Numbered from the stretch's first letter, positions 1 through 6,607 are shown. The stretch is DNA of 11,065 nt from an uncultured Alphaproteobacteria bacterium (GCA_944391355.1 CALXTG010000091.1:1-11065), one strand, 5' to 3'. The notes: a model not told the origin generated them from the sequence alone. Translations and numbers: made by a program.

Positions 1-224
1 TTCAACATATTTCCTAAAACTTGGTACAGATGCTGCTGTACGGGAAATTCGTCAAGGGTGATCAGACCTTCGCCGTGTTTCAGAATATGTCTGATACAGG
101 TTTCATAGGCAAAATCGCGCAGCCTGGCATCGGAAGAATCGTACATCAGTTTAAACGCGGTCTGTTTGGTGATTTTGGCTTTCAGCTTTTTGCCGCCGAA
201 ATCAATTTCTAATAATTCTTTCAT
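1..224 (-). CDS. Unknown protein, N-terminal 74 residues (runs off the left edge)
   Basis: An open frame on the minus strand starts at the ATG at 224-222 and continues without a stop through the window edge. The visible protein begins MKELLEIDFGGKKLKAKITK and continues with a mixed charged/hydrophobic segment around YDSSDARLRDFAYETCIRHI (residues 28-47). It has normal codon use and no signal peptide or membrane segment. The ribosome binding site is poor: an AT-rich stretch precedes the ATG. I do not recognise the family. The short beta-like N-terminus followed by predicted helices loosely recalls small phage tail-chaperone proteins, but this is only an impression and I assign no function. The gene is divergent from the GNAT gene at 309, with an 84-bp AT-rich gap. 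The plus-strand ORF at 21-212 is its shadow. Confidence 0.6.
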   Translation of the reverse strand, partial: MKELLEIDFGGKKLKAKITKQTAFKLMYDSSDARLRDFAYETCIRHILKHGEGLITLDEFPVQQHLYQVLGNML

Positions 225-308
225 AGCTTAATAATTTTAAAATTGTTGTATTTTGTCGAAAATCTAAGATAATAAAAGCAGTTTGTCAAATTAAATCGGG
301 AGAAAGAC

Positions 309-809
309 ATGAAAATCCGTCCTGCCGGCGTTGAAGATACGGCGCGCATTGCCGAAATAAATGTCAAGACCTGGAAATCTGCTTATCGGGGACTGATTGA
401 CGATAATTTTTTGAATAACCGCAATATTACGCCGCAGCGTTGCGAAAACTGGCGGCAGATTATAGCGGCCGGCCAAACTATTTTTTTAGCGGCCGAAAAT
501 GATGAGGGAATTGTCTGCGGATATCTTTGGGGCGGAAAAGGGCGCAGCAAGATTCTGCCGCCGGAGTGGGAAATATTTGCTTTTTATGTTTTGCCGGAAT
601 TTCAAGGCCAGGGATTCGGCCGGGCGTTATTTGCGGCTTTTCGACAGGAAATCGGCCATCAGCCTTTTTATTTATACGCGTTGAAAGGCAATCGGAAGGC
701 AGAGGCTTTTTATTTGCGTCAGGGCGCGCGGCGGGCGGCGGAATTTGATACGCAGAATGAAATCTCGGGGATTGTGCTGAACGAGGCGGCATTTTTGTTT
801 GAAGCATAA
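309..809 (+). CDS. GNAT family N-acetyltransferase
   Basis: This 166-residue protein is of normal length for a single-domain Gcn5-related acetyltransferase, which moves an acetyl group from acetyl-CoA to an amine. The N-terminal beta-alpha unit (IRPAGVEDTARIAEI, residues 3-17) and the W-x-x-AYRG segment (22-28) fit the family. Motif A is clear at residues 92-108: FYVLPEFQGQGFGRALF contains the Q-x-x-G-x-G pyrophosphate-binding loop (QGQGFG, 99-104). Motif B follows at 128-140 (N-x-KAEAFYLRQGA). The ATG at 309 is preceded at 298-302 by GGGAG with a 6-base spacer, a good ribosome binding site. The substrate cannot be read from the sequence; members of this general shape act on small molecules, peptides or protein N-termini. 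It stands alone, ends in the shared terminator at 809-838, and is soluble and cytoplasmic. Confidence 0.9.
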   Translation: MKIRPAGVEDTARIAEINVKTWKSAYRGLIDDNFLNNRNITPQRCENWRQIIAAGQTIFLAAENDEGIVCGYLWGGKGRSKILPPEWEIFAFYVLPEFQGQGFGRALFAAFRQEIGHQPFYLYALKGNRKAEAFYLRQGARRAAEFDTQNEISGIVLNEAAFLFEA

Positions 810-838
810 AAAAAGCGGGGGTTAACCCTCGCTTTTTT
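809..838. terminator. Bidirectional intrinsic terminator shared by two convergent genes
   Basis: A 13-bp inverted repeat occupies 809-821 and 826-838, with one G-U type mismatch and a 4-base TTAA loop at 822-825. The arms begin with an A-run and end with a T-run, so each strand gives a GC-rich stem followed by U residues. It lies at the stop of the GNAT gene (TAA 807-809) and inside the 3' end of the minus-strand gene: the TAA stop of that gene (824-822) is in the loop, and its last codons (E-K-S-E-G) are formed by the right arm. Confidence 0.85.
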
Positions 839-1499
839 CGTCAACTGTTTCTTCGGCCAGCCGGTCGCTCCATTCGATAATTTTACGGAGCGTTTCCGGC
901 GTTTTTACTTCATGAGCACAGATGATCTCCTGAATAATTTTTTTCATGGTCGGCCGGGCTGTTTCTAATGCCGTGTAGTAATCAATCAGTTCGGGAATAA
1001 TTATTTCAAAATCATATTCCTCATGATAATTACAGATTAGATCCCGCAGATAACGGATAATCTTTAAATGCGGCAGCCGGGCTTTAAGCAGGCATTTAAT
1101 CTGATCCCATTCCCGCCCTTTCAGCTCCATGCGAATCAGCATTTCTACCGACGGGTTAAGAATTTCGGGAGCTTTCAAAATTGTGTTGAGATAAACAATA
1201 TTCTCAAAAACCGCCCATAAATCCTGACAGGGTTTAATCAGATCTTTCAGCTTATTGAAAGAAAAACCTTCCCGGTCAACCACGTATTCGGCCAGATTTT
1301 TTAAAAAGACTTCTTCGCTGGGAAAGTCGCTGATTCTGAGAGCCGGGTGCGGTGTGTTCCATATATATTCAACCCCGGCTTCAATCAGAGAATTCTGCAG
1401 TTTTTTATCTTCTCCGTTTTTCATCAAACTGATGAAAGCGGACATTTCAATCGGCGTTTGAATACCGGAAATGCCTAAACAAATTTTAATAATAGCCAT
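822..1499 (-). CDS. Unrecognised 225-residue protein, probably all-helical and cytoplasmic
   Basis: The ORF has coherent coding character, but I recognise no family. The protein starts MAIIKICLGISGIQTPIEMS. There is no signal peptide and no long membrane segment. The middle and C-terminus are rich in Leu/Ile/Glu/Lys with helix-like spacing, for example residues 100-150 (repeated hydrophobic stretches ending LKIIRYLRDLI) and 167-215. Two prolines in WNTPHPAL (47-54) mark a likely loop. Five cysteines (7, 91, 136, 156, 194) are scattered rather than paired as a metal motif. The ATG at 1499 has a weak ribosome binding site; Met19 is an alternative start with no better one. A good promoter candidate lies at 1541-1569 on the same strand, so it may be expressed separately from ftsK, which lies 81 bp upstream in the same direction. 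The end is embedded in the shared terminator. A lineage-specific protein is the simplest description. Confidence 0.75.
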   Translation of the reverse strand: MAIIKICLGISGIQTPIEMSAFISLMKNGEDKKLQNSLIEAGVEYIWNTPHPALRISDFPSEEVFLKNLAEYVVDREGFSFNKLKDLIKPCQDLWAVFENIVYLNTILKAPEILNPSVEMLIRMELKGREWDQIKCLLKARLPHLKIIRYLRDLICNYHEEYDFEIIIPELIDYYTALETARPTMKKIIQEIICAHEVKTPETLRKIIEWSDRLAEETVDEKSEG

Positions 1500-1540
1500 A
1501 TTTCAAAATTTTAAAAATTAATAATATTTTTCTGTCTGCT

Positions 1541-1569
1541 TTTGTAAGCTATTGTTTAATCAGAGTCAA
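1541..1569 (-). promoter_or_regulatory. Candidate sigma-70-type promoter for the 822-1499 gene
   Basis: On the minus strand TTGACT (1569-1564) is separated by exactly 17 bases from TACAAA (1546-1541). This would start transcription near 1534 and leave a leader of about 35 bases before the ATG at 1499. It sits in the 81-bp gap after the ftsK stop, where I see no terminator hairpin, so read-through from ftsK is also possible. Confidence 0.45.
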
Positions 1570-1580
1570 ATTATATTTGT

Positions 1581-3866
1581 TTAAACACCGATGACTTCGC
1601 GGCGGCCGGTATGGTCGGGCGCGGTGATAACGCCTTCTTCTTCCATGCGTTCGACCAAGGTGGCGGCGCGGTTATAACCGATCCGCAGCCGGCGCTGGAT
1701 GTAGCTGGTGGAAACTTTTTTGTCATTCTGAACAATGGCAACAGCCTGAGAATATAAATCGCCGTCGGCATCGCCGCCCATGGCGGTCTTATCAAAGACC
1801 GAGCCGCCGTCTTTTTCGTTCAGTTCGCCGGCGGTAACGGCTTCGACGTATTCCGGTTCTTTTTGTTCTTTTAAGAAGTCAACGACTTTTTCGACTTCGC
1901 TGTCTTTGACAAAGCTGCCGTGAACGCGTATCGGACGCTGGCCGGCCGGCATATAGAGCATATCGCCCATACCGAGCAGCTGTTCGGCGCCCTGTTCGCC
2001 CAAAATGGTACGACTGTCAATTTTGGAAGTGACCTGGAAGCTGATACGGGTCGGGAAGTTGGCCTTAATCGTACCGGTAATGACGTCTACCGAGGGGCGC
2101 TGGGTCGACATGATCAGGTGCAGGCCGGCGGCGCGCGCCATCTGGGCCAGACGCTGAATAGCAGCCTCGACCTCTTTGCCGGCAACCAGCATTAAATCGG
2201 CCATTTCATCAACGACAATGACAATATAAGGCAACGGCGTTAAATCCAGCTCCTGTTCTTCAAAAATCGGTTTGCCGGTTTCGGTATCGAATCCGGTTTG
2301 AACGGTGCGGGTAATTTTTTCGCCGCTGGAGCGCAGTTCGGCCAGCTTTTGGTTATAGCCGCTGATATTGCGGACATTGAGCTGAGCCATGGCACGATAG
2401 CGGTCTTCCATTTCTTTGACCGCCCATTTGAGGCCGACGACCGCCTTGCCGGGGTCGGTAATCACCGGGGTCAGCAGGTGGGGAATGCCGTTGTACATTG
2501 AAAATTCGAGCATTTTGGGGTCGATCATGATCAGTTTGCATTCGTCGGGGCGCATACGGTATAACAGCGACAGAATCATCGCGTTTACCCCGACCGATTT
2601 ACCGGAACCGGTGGTACCGGCCACCAGCAGGTGCGGCATTTTGGCGAGGTCGGCATAGACGTTTTTGCCGCCGATGTCTTTTCCGAGAACCACATTCAGG
2701 GTGTTTTTGGAGTTCATGAAATTATCGTCTTCAAAAAGTTCGCGCAGCCAGACGATTTCACGCTTTTGGTTCGGCATTTCGATACCGATGGTATTGGAAC
2801 CGGGAACAACGGCGATACGAACCGATACCGCCGGCATTGAACGGGCGAGATCGTCAGGCAGGCCGATAACCCGGGCGGTTTTGGTGCCAGGGGCGGGTTC
2901 AAGTTCATAAAGGGTAACCACCGGGCCGGGCCGGACTTTGACAATGCTGCCGTTAACGCCGAATTCCTGCAAAACGTTTTCCAAATCGCGGGCAATTTTA
3001 TCGAGTTCTTTTTCGTTAATCTGGCCGGCGTTTTTGTCTTTGACCATCGACAGCAGGTTAACCGGCGGTTTGTTATAGCCGTCGACAGGTTCTTTGCTCT
3101 TGGCAGCCGGTTTTGCGGACGCAGGTTTGGGGTCGGGAGCCGGAGCGGAAATTTTCGGTTCTTCTTTTTTGGGTTCTTTTTTGGTTTTTTCCCGGCGGGG
3201 TTTGACAATCCGTTCTTCGTTTCCGCTTTCGATACGGCTGCGATGTGAGAAGATAAATTTGAAAAAGGCGCCGAACCAGACCAGAGCTTTGCCGAGCCCG
3301 CGGGCGGCGGTTTTCAGCCAGTTCCACCAGTCTTTACAGCTCAGCCGGGCGGCAAAATTGAAACAGAAAAAGCTGATCAGCAGCAGGAACAAAGCGCCGG
3401 CATAGGCGCTGTAAGGCGAAGGGTAAATGATATTGACGGCAGACAGGTAATGCCGGGCAACGTTGATGCCGACCGCTCCGCCGAGGTTGGGGAATTCCAG
3501 CCAGCGGGAGATGATGCTGAAGAAAACGGCCAGGCAGCTGATTCCGGCCAGCCAGGATAAGACACGCGCGCCGGGCCAGGAGATTTCTTTAAGGCGCAGC
3601 AAAAACCAGCCCCAACGCAGAAAAGCGATAATAAACAACGGGGTGGCAAGGCCGAACCAGACCAGCGCCCAATCGGCGCTTAAGGCTCCGAAACGGCCGA
3701 GATGGTTGTGCAGCGGTGCTGAACTGACAACGTTGTAAGCGTTGTCGGCAGGACTGAAAAATGCCGTGCCGAGCAAAACCAAAAAGGCGCCGAAAATCAG
3801 CAAAATGCCCAGAATCCGCCGGGCACACCTAACCATAAGACTTTGTTGTTTTTTACGTTTAGCCAT
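1581..3866 (-). CDS. ftsK: DNA translocase FtsK
   Basis: FtsK is the septum-anchored ATPase that pumps DNA toward dif and activates XerCD during chromosome segregation. With the chosen start it has 761 residues. Four membrane segments lie at about 15-37, 65-87, 100-121 and 153-174. A short Lys/Pro/Glu/Ala-rich linker follows at about 208-268, much shorter than in E. coli. The alpha/beta motor carries Walker A GTTGSGKS (417-424) and Walker B VIVVDE (549-554), with the conserved STQRPSVDVITG segment (587-598). The C-terminal winged-helix gamma domain (about 702-761, including SYIQRRLRIGYNRAA), which reads KOPS-type polarity signals, is complete. I chose the ATG at 3866 (MAKRKKQQ) because GGTGGA precedes it by 9 bases and a basic stretch before the first membrane helix is usual. 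The in-frame ATG at 3902 would add 12 residues, has no ribosome binding site and adds an odd cysteine-rich start. It is divergent from fabD. Confidence 0.97.
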   Translation of the reverse strand: MAKRKKQQSLMVRCARRILGILLIFGAFLVLLGTAFFSPADNAYNVVSSAPLHNHLGRFGALSADWALVWFGLATPLFIIAFLRWGWFLLRLKEISWPGARVLSWLAGISCLAVFFSIISRWLEFPNLGGAVGINVARHYLSAVNIIYPSPYSAYAGALFLLLISFFCFNFAARLSCKDWWNWLKTAARGLGKALVWFGAFFKFIFSHRSRIESGNEERIVKPRREKTKKEPKKEEPKISAPAPDPKPASAKPAAKSKEPVDGYNKPPVNLLSMVKDKNAGQINEKELDKIARDLENVLQEFGVNGSIVKVRPGPVVTLYELEPAPGTKTARVIGLPDDLARSMPAVSVRIAVVPGSNTIGIEMPNQKREIVWLRELFEDDNFMNSKNTLNVVLGKDIGGKNVYADLAKMPHLLVAGTTGSGKSVGVNAMILSLLYRMRPDECKLIMIDPKMLEFSMYNGIPHLLTPVITDPGKAVVGLKWAVKEMEDRYRAMAQLNVRNISGYNQKLAELRSSGEKITRTVQTGFDTETGKPIFEEQELDLTPLPYIVIVVDEMADLMLVAGKEVEAAIQRLAQMARAAGLHLIMSTQRPSVDVITGTIKANFPTRISFQVTSKIDSRTILGEQGAEQLLGMGDMLYMPAGQRPIRVHGSFVKDSEVEKVVDFLKEQKEPEYVEAVTAGELNEKDGGSVFDKTAMGGDADGDLYSQAVAIVQNDKKVSTSYIQRRLRIGYNRAATLVERMEEEGVITAPDHTGRREVIGV

Positions 3867-3875
3867 CTTCAAAAA

Positions 3876-3881
3876 TCCACC
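3876..3881 (-). promoter_or_regulatory. Ribosome binding site that decides the ftsK start
   Basis: On the minus strand GGTGGA lies 9 bases upstream of the ATG at 3866, while the in-frame ATG at 3902 is preceded only by AT-rich sequence. This favours the shorter 761-residue FtsK. Confidence 0.5.
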
Positions 3882-3907
3882 GTCCGTGCAGCAAAAGTTC
3901 ATTTGTA

Positions 3908-3935
3908 TTGACTTTTTGATATTATTCGATATTGA
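3908..3935 (+). promoter_or_regulatory. Weak candidate promoter for fabD-fabG
   Basis: TTGACT (3908-3913) is followed after 16 bases by TATTGA (3930-3935) in the very AT-rich gap between ftsK and fabD. The -35 is good but the -10 matches only three positions. The expected transcript start near 3942 leaves room for the AGGA motif at 3953-3956. I could not place a matching promoter for ftsK on the other strand. Confidence 0.28.
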
Positions 3936-3968
3936 TTAAAAGGATATTAATAAGGAAAGTTTTTATTG

Positions 3969-4913
3969 ATGAAATGTACTTTTATGTTCCCCGGACAAGG
4001 TTCGCAGTTTGTCGGAATGGGGAAGGAACTGGCCGAGAATTTTAAGTCGGCAAAAGATGTATTTCAGGAAGTTAACGAAGCTCTCTCCCAAGATTTATAT
4101 AAGCTGATGACCGAAGGTCCGGAAGCCGATTTGACGCTGACTGCCAATGCTCAGCCGGCTTTGATGGCCAATTCGATGGCAATTGTCAGAGTGTTGGAAA
4201 AAGATTTCGGTATCCGCCTTAAAGACAAAGCCGCTTTTGTCGCCGGGCATTCGCTGGGCGAATATTCGGCCGCTTGCGCCGCCGGTGTCTTTTCGCTGGC
4301 CGATACGGCGCGACTGCTGCGTATCCGCGGTGATGCAATGCAGAAAGCGGTGCCGGTCGGGGTCGGCGGAATGGCCGCGGTCATGGGCGTTTCTTTCAAA
4401 GATGTCGAAGCTTTGGCCGAAGCCTGTTCGGAAGGCGGTTATACCTGTGTTGCGGCAAATGACAATGCCGACGGGCAGGTTGTGCTTTCCGGGCATATTC
4501 AGGCGATTGAAAAAGCGGTGGACATTGCCGGCGAATTCGGCGCCAAACGCTGTATCAAACTGCCGGTCAGCGCGCCGTTTCACAGCCCGTTGATGGCGCC
4601 GGCCGCCAAAGTGATGGAAGAAGCTCTGAATGCGGTTTCCGCCCATCGGGCCGAAATTCCGCTGATTGCCAATGTTCTGGCTTCGGCAATTGAAGACGAG
4701 AAAGAAATCATCAGGCATTTGGTCGAACAGGTCACAGGTTCGGTCCGCTGGCGCGAGAGCGTGATTTTCATGAAGGAAAATCATGTTACCGACGCGATTG
4801 AACTCGGGGCCGGAAAAGTCCTGTCCAATATTGTAAAAAGAAGTGACAAAGACATCAATTCTTATGCGGTCGGTACGCCTGCCGAAATTGAAGAATTGGC
4901 TAAAAATTTGTAA
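3969..4913 (+). CDS. fabD: Malonyl-CoA:ACP transacylase FabD
   Basis: FabD transfers malonyl from malonyl-CoA to acyl carrier protein and so supplies the two-carbon donor for type II fatty acid synthesis in the cytoplasm. The 314-residue length is normal. The N-terminal FPGQGSQFVGMG signature (residues 7-18) is present. The nucleophile elbow GHSLGEYSA (93-101) carries the active Ser95, the conserved Arg lies in RIRGDAMQ (118-125), and the catalytic His205 is in SAPFHSPLM (201-209), spaced as in E. coli FabD. The C-terminal GAGKVLSNIVKR segment is also typical. The start is either the ATG at 3969 or the adjacent in-frame TTG at 3966. AGGA at 3953-3956 is 12 bases from the ATG and 9 from the TTG, so a one-residue extension is possible. 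fabG follows after 26 bases, indicating an operon. No acpP or fabF is in the window. Confidence 0.97.
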   Translation: MKCTFMFPGQGSQFVGMGKELAENFKSAKDVFQEVNEALSQDLYKLMTEGPEADLTLTANAQPALMANSMAIVRVLEKDFGIRLKDKAAFVAGHSLGEYSAACAAGVFSLADTARLLRIRGDAMQKAVPVGVGGMAAVMGVSFKDVEALAEACSEGGYTCVAANDNADGQVVLSGHIQAIEKAVDIAGEFGAKRCIKLPVSAPFHSPLMAPAAKVMEEALNAVSAHRAEIPLIANVLASAIEDEKEIIRHLVEQVTGSVRWRESVIFMKENHVTDAIELGAGKVLSNIVKRSDKDINSYAVGTPAEIEELAKNL

Positions 4914-4939
4914 TCATCTGTAAAAAAAGGAAATTAAAG

Positions 4940-5677
4940 ATGTTTGAATTACATGACAAAGTAGCCCTTATCACCGGCGCCGCCGGCGGTCTGGGGGGTA
5001 AAATCGCCCGCACTCTGCATAAACAGGGCGCAACTCTGGCTCTGACCGATATGCGCGCCGAACCGATGGAAAAACTCAAAGCCGAACTCGGCGACCGGGT
5101 TGAGGTTTTTACCGCTAATCTGACCAATCCCGAAGATGTTAAGAATCTGGTTGCTCAGGTAGAAGAAAAACTCGGCCGTATTGATATTCTGGTCAATAAT
5201 GCCGGTTTGACCCGCGATAATCTGTTTATCCGCATGAGCGACGAAGACTGGCAGCTGGTGCTTGACGTTAACCTTTCGGCCGGTTTCAAACTGGCTAAGG
5301 CTGCCGTCCGCGGTATGATGAAACGCCGCTTCGGCCGTATCATCGGCATTGCTTCGGTGGTCGGTGTTACCGGTAACGCCGGACAGGCTAATTATTCCGC
5401 CTCCAAAGCCGGTATGATCGCGATGAACAAATGTCTGGCTCAGGAAGTCGGTTCCCGCGGCATTACGGTTAACTCGATTGCTCCGGGTTTCATCAGAACG
5501 CCGATGACCGATGTTCTGCCCGAAGACGTTAAAGCCGCCCTGCTGGCCAAAATTCCCGAAGGCAAACTCGGCGAAGCTCAGGATATTGCCAATGTGGTTG
5601 CTTTCCTGGCCAGTGATGAAGCGCAGTATATTACCGGTCAGACGATCAATATCAACGGCGGTATGGCAATGATCTAA
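4940..5677 (+). CDS. fabG: 3-oxoacyl-ACP reductase FabG
   Basis: FabG reduces 3-oxoacyl-ACP to 3-hydroxyacyl-ACP, the first reduction of each fatty acid elongation cycle. It is a 245-residue classical short-chain dehydrogenase of standard length. The nucleotide-binding loop TGAAGGLG is at residues 12-19 and NNAG at 86-89. The catalytic tetrad is complete: Asn111 (DVNLS), Ser139 (IASVVG), Tyr152 and Lys156 (YSASK). PGFIRTPMT (182-190) and the C-terminal GQTININGG match FabG proper rather than a general SDR. At the end of beta-2 the sequence reads LTDMR (35-39); an acidic residue there is usually associated with NAD(H) rather than NADP(H) preference, although Arg39 follows. AAGGAA sits about 8 bases before the ATG. 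It is the second gene of the fabD-fabG unit and ends in a strong terminator at 5700-5730. Confidence 0.96.
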   Translation: MFELHDKVALITGAAGGLGGKIARTLHKQGATLALTDMRAEPMEKLKAELGDRVEVFTANLTNPEDVKNLVAQVEEKLGRIDILVNNAGLTRDNLFIRMSDEDWQLVLDVNLSAGFKLAKAAVRGMMKRRFGRIIGIASVVGVTGNAGQANYSASKAGMIAMNKCLAQEVGSRGITVNSIAPGFIRTPMTDVLPEDVKAALLAKIPEGKLGEAQDIANVVAFLASDEAQYITGQTININGGMAMI

Positions 5678-5699
5678 ATTTTTGCCGATTGTCAAAAGC

Positions 5700-5730
5700 A
5701 AAACCCCGGGTTATCCCCGGGGTTTTCTTT
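5700..5730 (+). terminator. Intrinsic terminator of fabD-fabG
   Basis: A perfect 11-bp stem, AAAACCCCGGG (5700-5710) with its complement at 5716-5726 and a 5-base loop, is followed by TTTTCTTT. It begins 22 bases after the fabG stop. The complementary A-rich 5' side means it could also work weakly on the minus strand. Confidence 0.88.
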
Positions 5731-5768
5731 AAAGAATCAGTTTTTTGTGTTTTAGTATATTTAAATTG

Positions 5769-5787
5769 AAAGGAGGGTGTTTTTGTG
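5769..5787 (+). promoter_or_regulatory. Orphan perfect Shine-Dalgarno plus GTG start, no convincing gene
   Basis: AAAGGAGGG (5769-5777), close to a full anti-16S match, stands 7 bases before a GTG codon at 5785. The frame opened reads GTG TCT AAA AAT AAA and runs immediately through the grpE terminator hairpin, then antisense through grpE to 6162. The downstream part has the composition of a shadow frame, so I do not call a CDS. It is the best ribosome binding site in the window but has no gene behind it. It could be the remnant 5' end of a gene lost after fabG, or a leader peptide. Confidence 0.4.
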
Positions 5788-5794
5788 TCTAAAA

Positions 5795-5824
5795 ATAAAG
5801 GCAGGGTTTCAGACCTGCCTTTAT
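5795..5824 (-). terminator. Intrinsic terminator of grpE
   Basis: An 11-bp perfect stem (ATAAAGGCAGG at 5795-5805 paired with 5814-5824, 8-base loop) is followed on the minus strand by TTTTTAG. It begins 18 bases beyond the grpE stop. On the plus strand it lacks a T-run, so it serves grpE. Confidence 0.8.
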
Positions 5825-5841
5825 CGGGAAAGGAAAAAGTT

Positions 5842-6441
5842 TTAGTTTTTGCCGCCTTTGGTGACGACAACCATGGCTTCGCGCAGAATCCGGTCATTAA
5901 TCATATAGCCGGTTTGCAGCTCATTGATAATGGTGCCGCTGGGTTTTTCGGGGTCTTCGACTTCCTGAATGACCTGATGGAAATTGGGGTCGAAAACCGT
6001 GCCAAGAATTTCCATTTTCTGAATGCCGAATTTGTTAAAAACCTTCATCAGTTCGGCTTCGGTGAGTTCGACGCCTTTGCGCAGATTGGCGCAGTCTTCG
6101 TGCCCTTCGCCGTCGGCGGAAACGGCTTCAATCGCGCGGTGAAGGTTGTCGGCAACGCTTAAAAGTTCTTTGGCAAAAGAGGAAACGGCGTATTTGGAAT
6201 TTTTTTCAATTTCCTGGGCGCAGCGGCGTTTGTTGTTTTCAAGGTCGGCATAAGCGCGCAGAAAATCATCTTTAAGTTTTTGATTTTCAGCTTTGAGCGC
6301 TTCAATCAAATCGTCTTCGGCGGCAATCTCTCCGACAATTTCTTCTCCGGCTTCAACCTCGGGTGTTTCATCGTTTTCGGTAATTTCGTCAAAATCTTCG
6401 TCAGCTTCGGCTTGCGTGTGGTTTTTTTTGCTTTTGTTCAT
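5842..6441 (-). CDS. grpE: Nucleotide exchange factor GrpE (Hsp70 cochaperone)
   Basis: GrpE releases ADP from DnaK and so drives the DnaK/DnaJ folding cycle in the cytoplasm. The 199 residues are the usual length. Residues 1-45 form a disordered, strongly acidic tail. Residues about 46-100 are the long helix used for dimerisation (LIEALKAENQKLKDDFLRA, then the family's ADLENNKRR segment). The C-terminal beta-domain that contacts DnaK carries the family signature: GTVFDPNFHQ at 147-156, then GYMINDRILREAMVVV at 178-193. AGAGGA ends 5 bases before the ATG at 6441, a good ribosome binding site. grpE is transcribed alone here, convergent with fabG and divergent from glgA; hrcA and dnaK are not in the window. 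A heat-shock element (CIRCE) is not visible upstream. Confidence 0.97.
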   Translation of the reverse strand: MNKSKKNHTQAEADEDFDEITENDETPEVEAGEEIVGEIAAEDDLIEALKAENQKLKDDFLRAYADLENNKRRCAQEIEKNSKYAVSSFAKELLSVADNLHRAIEAVSADGEGHEDCANLRKGVELTEAELMKVFNKFGIQKMEILGTVFDPNFHQVIQEVEDPEKPSGTIINELQTGYMINDRILREAMVVVTKGGKN

Positions 6442-6472
6442 CTTTTTCCTCTTTAAACTTAAAATAAGCTGT

Positions 6473-6491
6473 GTATATATTGTATGTATAC
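6473..6491. promoter_or_regulatory. Imperfect palindrome in the grpE leader, possible operator
   Basis: GTATATATTGTATGTATAC is a 19-base imperfect palindrome: 7 of 9 positions pair around the central G at 6482, with GTATA/TATAC outer arms. It lies just downstream of the candidate grpE -10 and between the divergent grpE and glgA genes, a common position for an operator. AT-rich sequence produces such symmetry by chance fairly often. Confidence 0.2.
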
Positions 6492-6496
6492 CCTAA

Positions 6497-6525
6497 AACT
6501 TAGTGATTAAACGATGACAAGTCAA
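6497..6525 (-). promoter_or_regulatory. Weak candidate grpE promoter
   Basis: On the minus strand TTGACT (6525-6520) is followed after 17 bases by TAAGTT (6502-6497), giving a leader of roughly 50 bases. The -10 is poor. I do not see a clear sigma-32 type pair (CTTG with a C-rich -10), so how grpE is induced by heat is not readable here. Confidence 0.3.
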
Positions 6526-6594
6526 TAGTCGAAGTTTTTTTTACTATTTTTTTACAATAAACTGCTAATATTTTACCGTTGTAATTTTTTTGCT

Positions 6595-6600
6595 GGTGAG
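6595..6600 (+). promoter_or_regulatory. Ribosome binding site that decides the glgA start
   Basis: GGTGAG lies 7 bases before the ATG at 6608. The longest frame would begin at a TTG at 6590, upstream of this motif, and is therefore rejected as the start. Confidence 0.55.
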
Positions 6601-6607
6601 AGATGTC

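Noticed and set aside
3867..3902. Upstream ATG giving a 12-residue longer FtsK
   Set aside because: It has no ribosome binding site and adds a cysteine-rich stretch unlike FtsK N-termini, whereas the ATG at 3866 has GGTGGA in front.
4095..4784. 229-residue minus-strand ORF opposite fabD
   Set aside because: It is wholly antisense to a FabD with all catalytic residues; no start signal and shadow-type composition.
4949..5701. 250-residue minus-strand ORF opposite fabG
   Set aside because: It is an antisense shadow of a complete FabG, has no ribosome binding site and shows the His/Phe/Gly-rich composition typical of shadow frames here.
5785..6162. 125-residue plus-strand ORF following the perfect Shine-Dalgarno
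   Set aside because: Beyond the first codons it is antisense to grpE with shadow composition, so it is not called as a gene; the ribosome binding site itself is kept as a finding.
6590..6607. TTG start giving a six-residue longer GlgA
   Set aside because: The TTG lies upstream of the GGTGAG motif that is well placed for the ATG at 6608.
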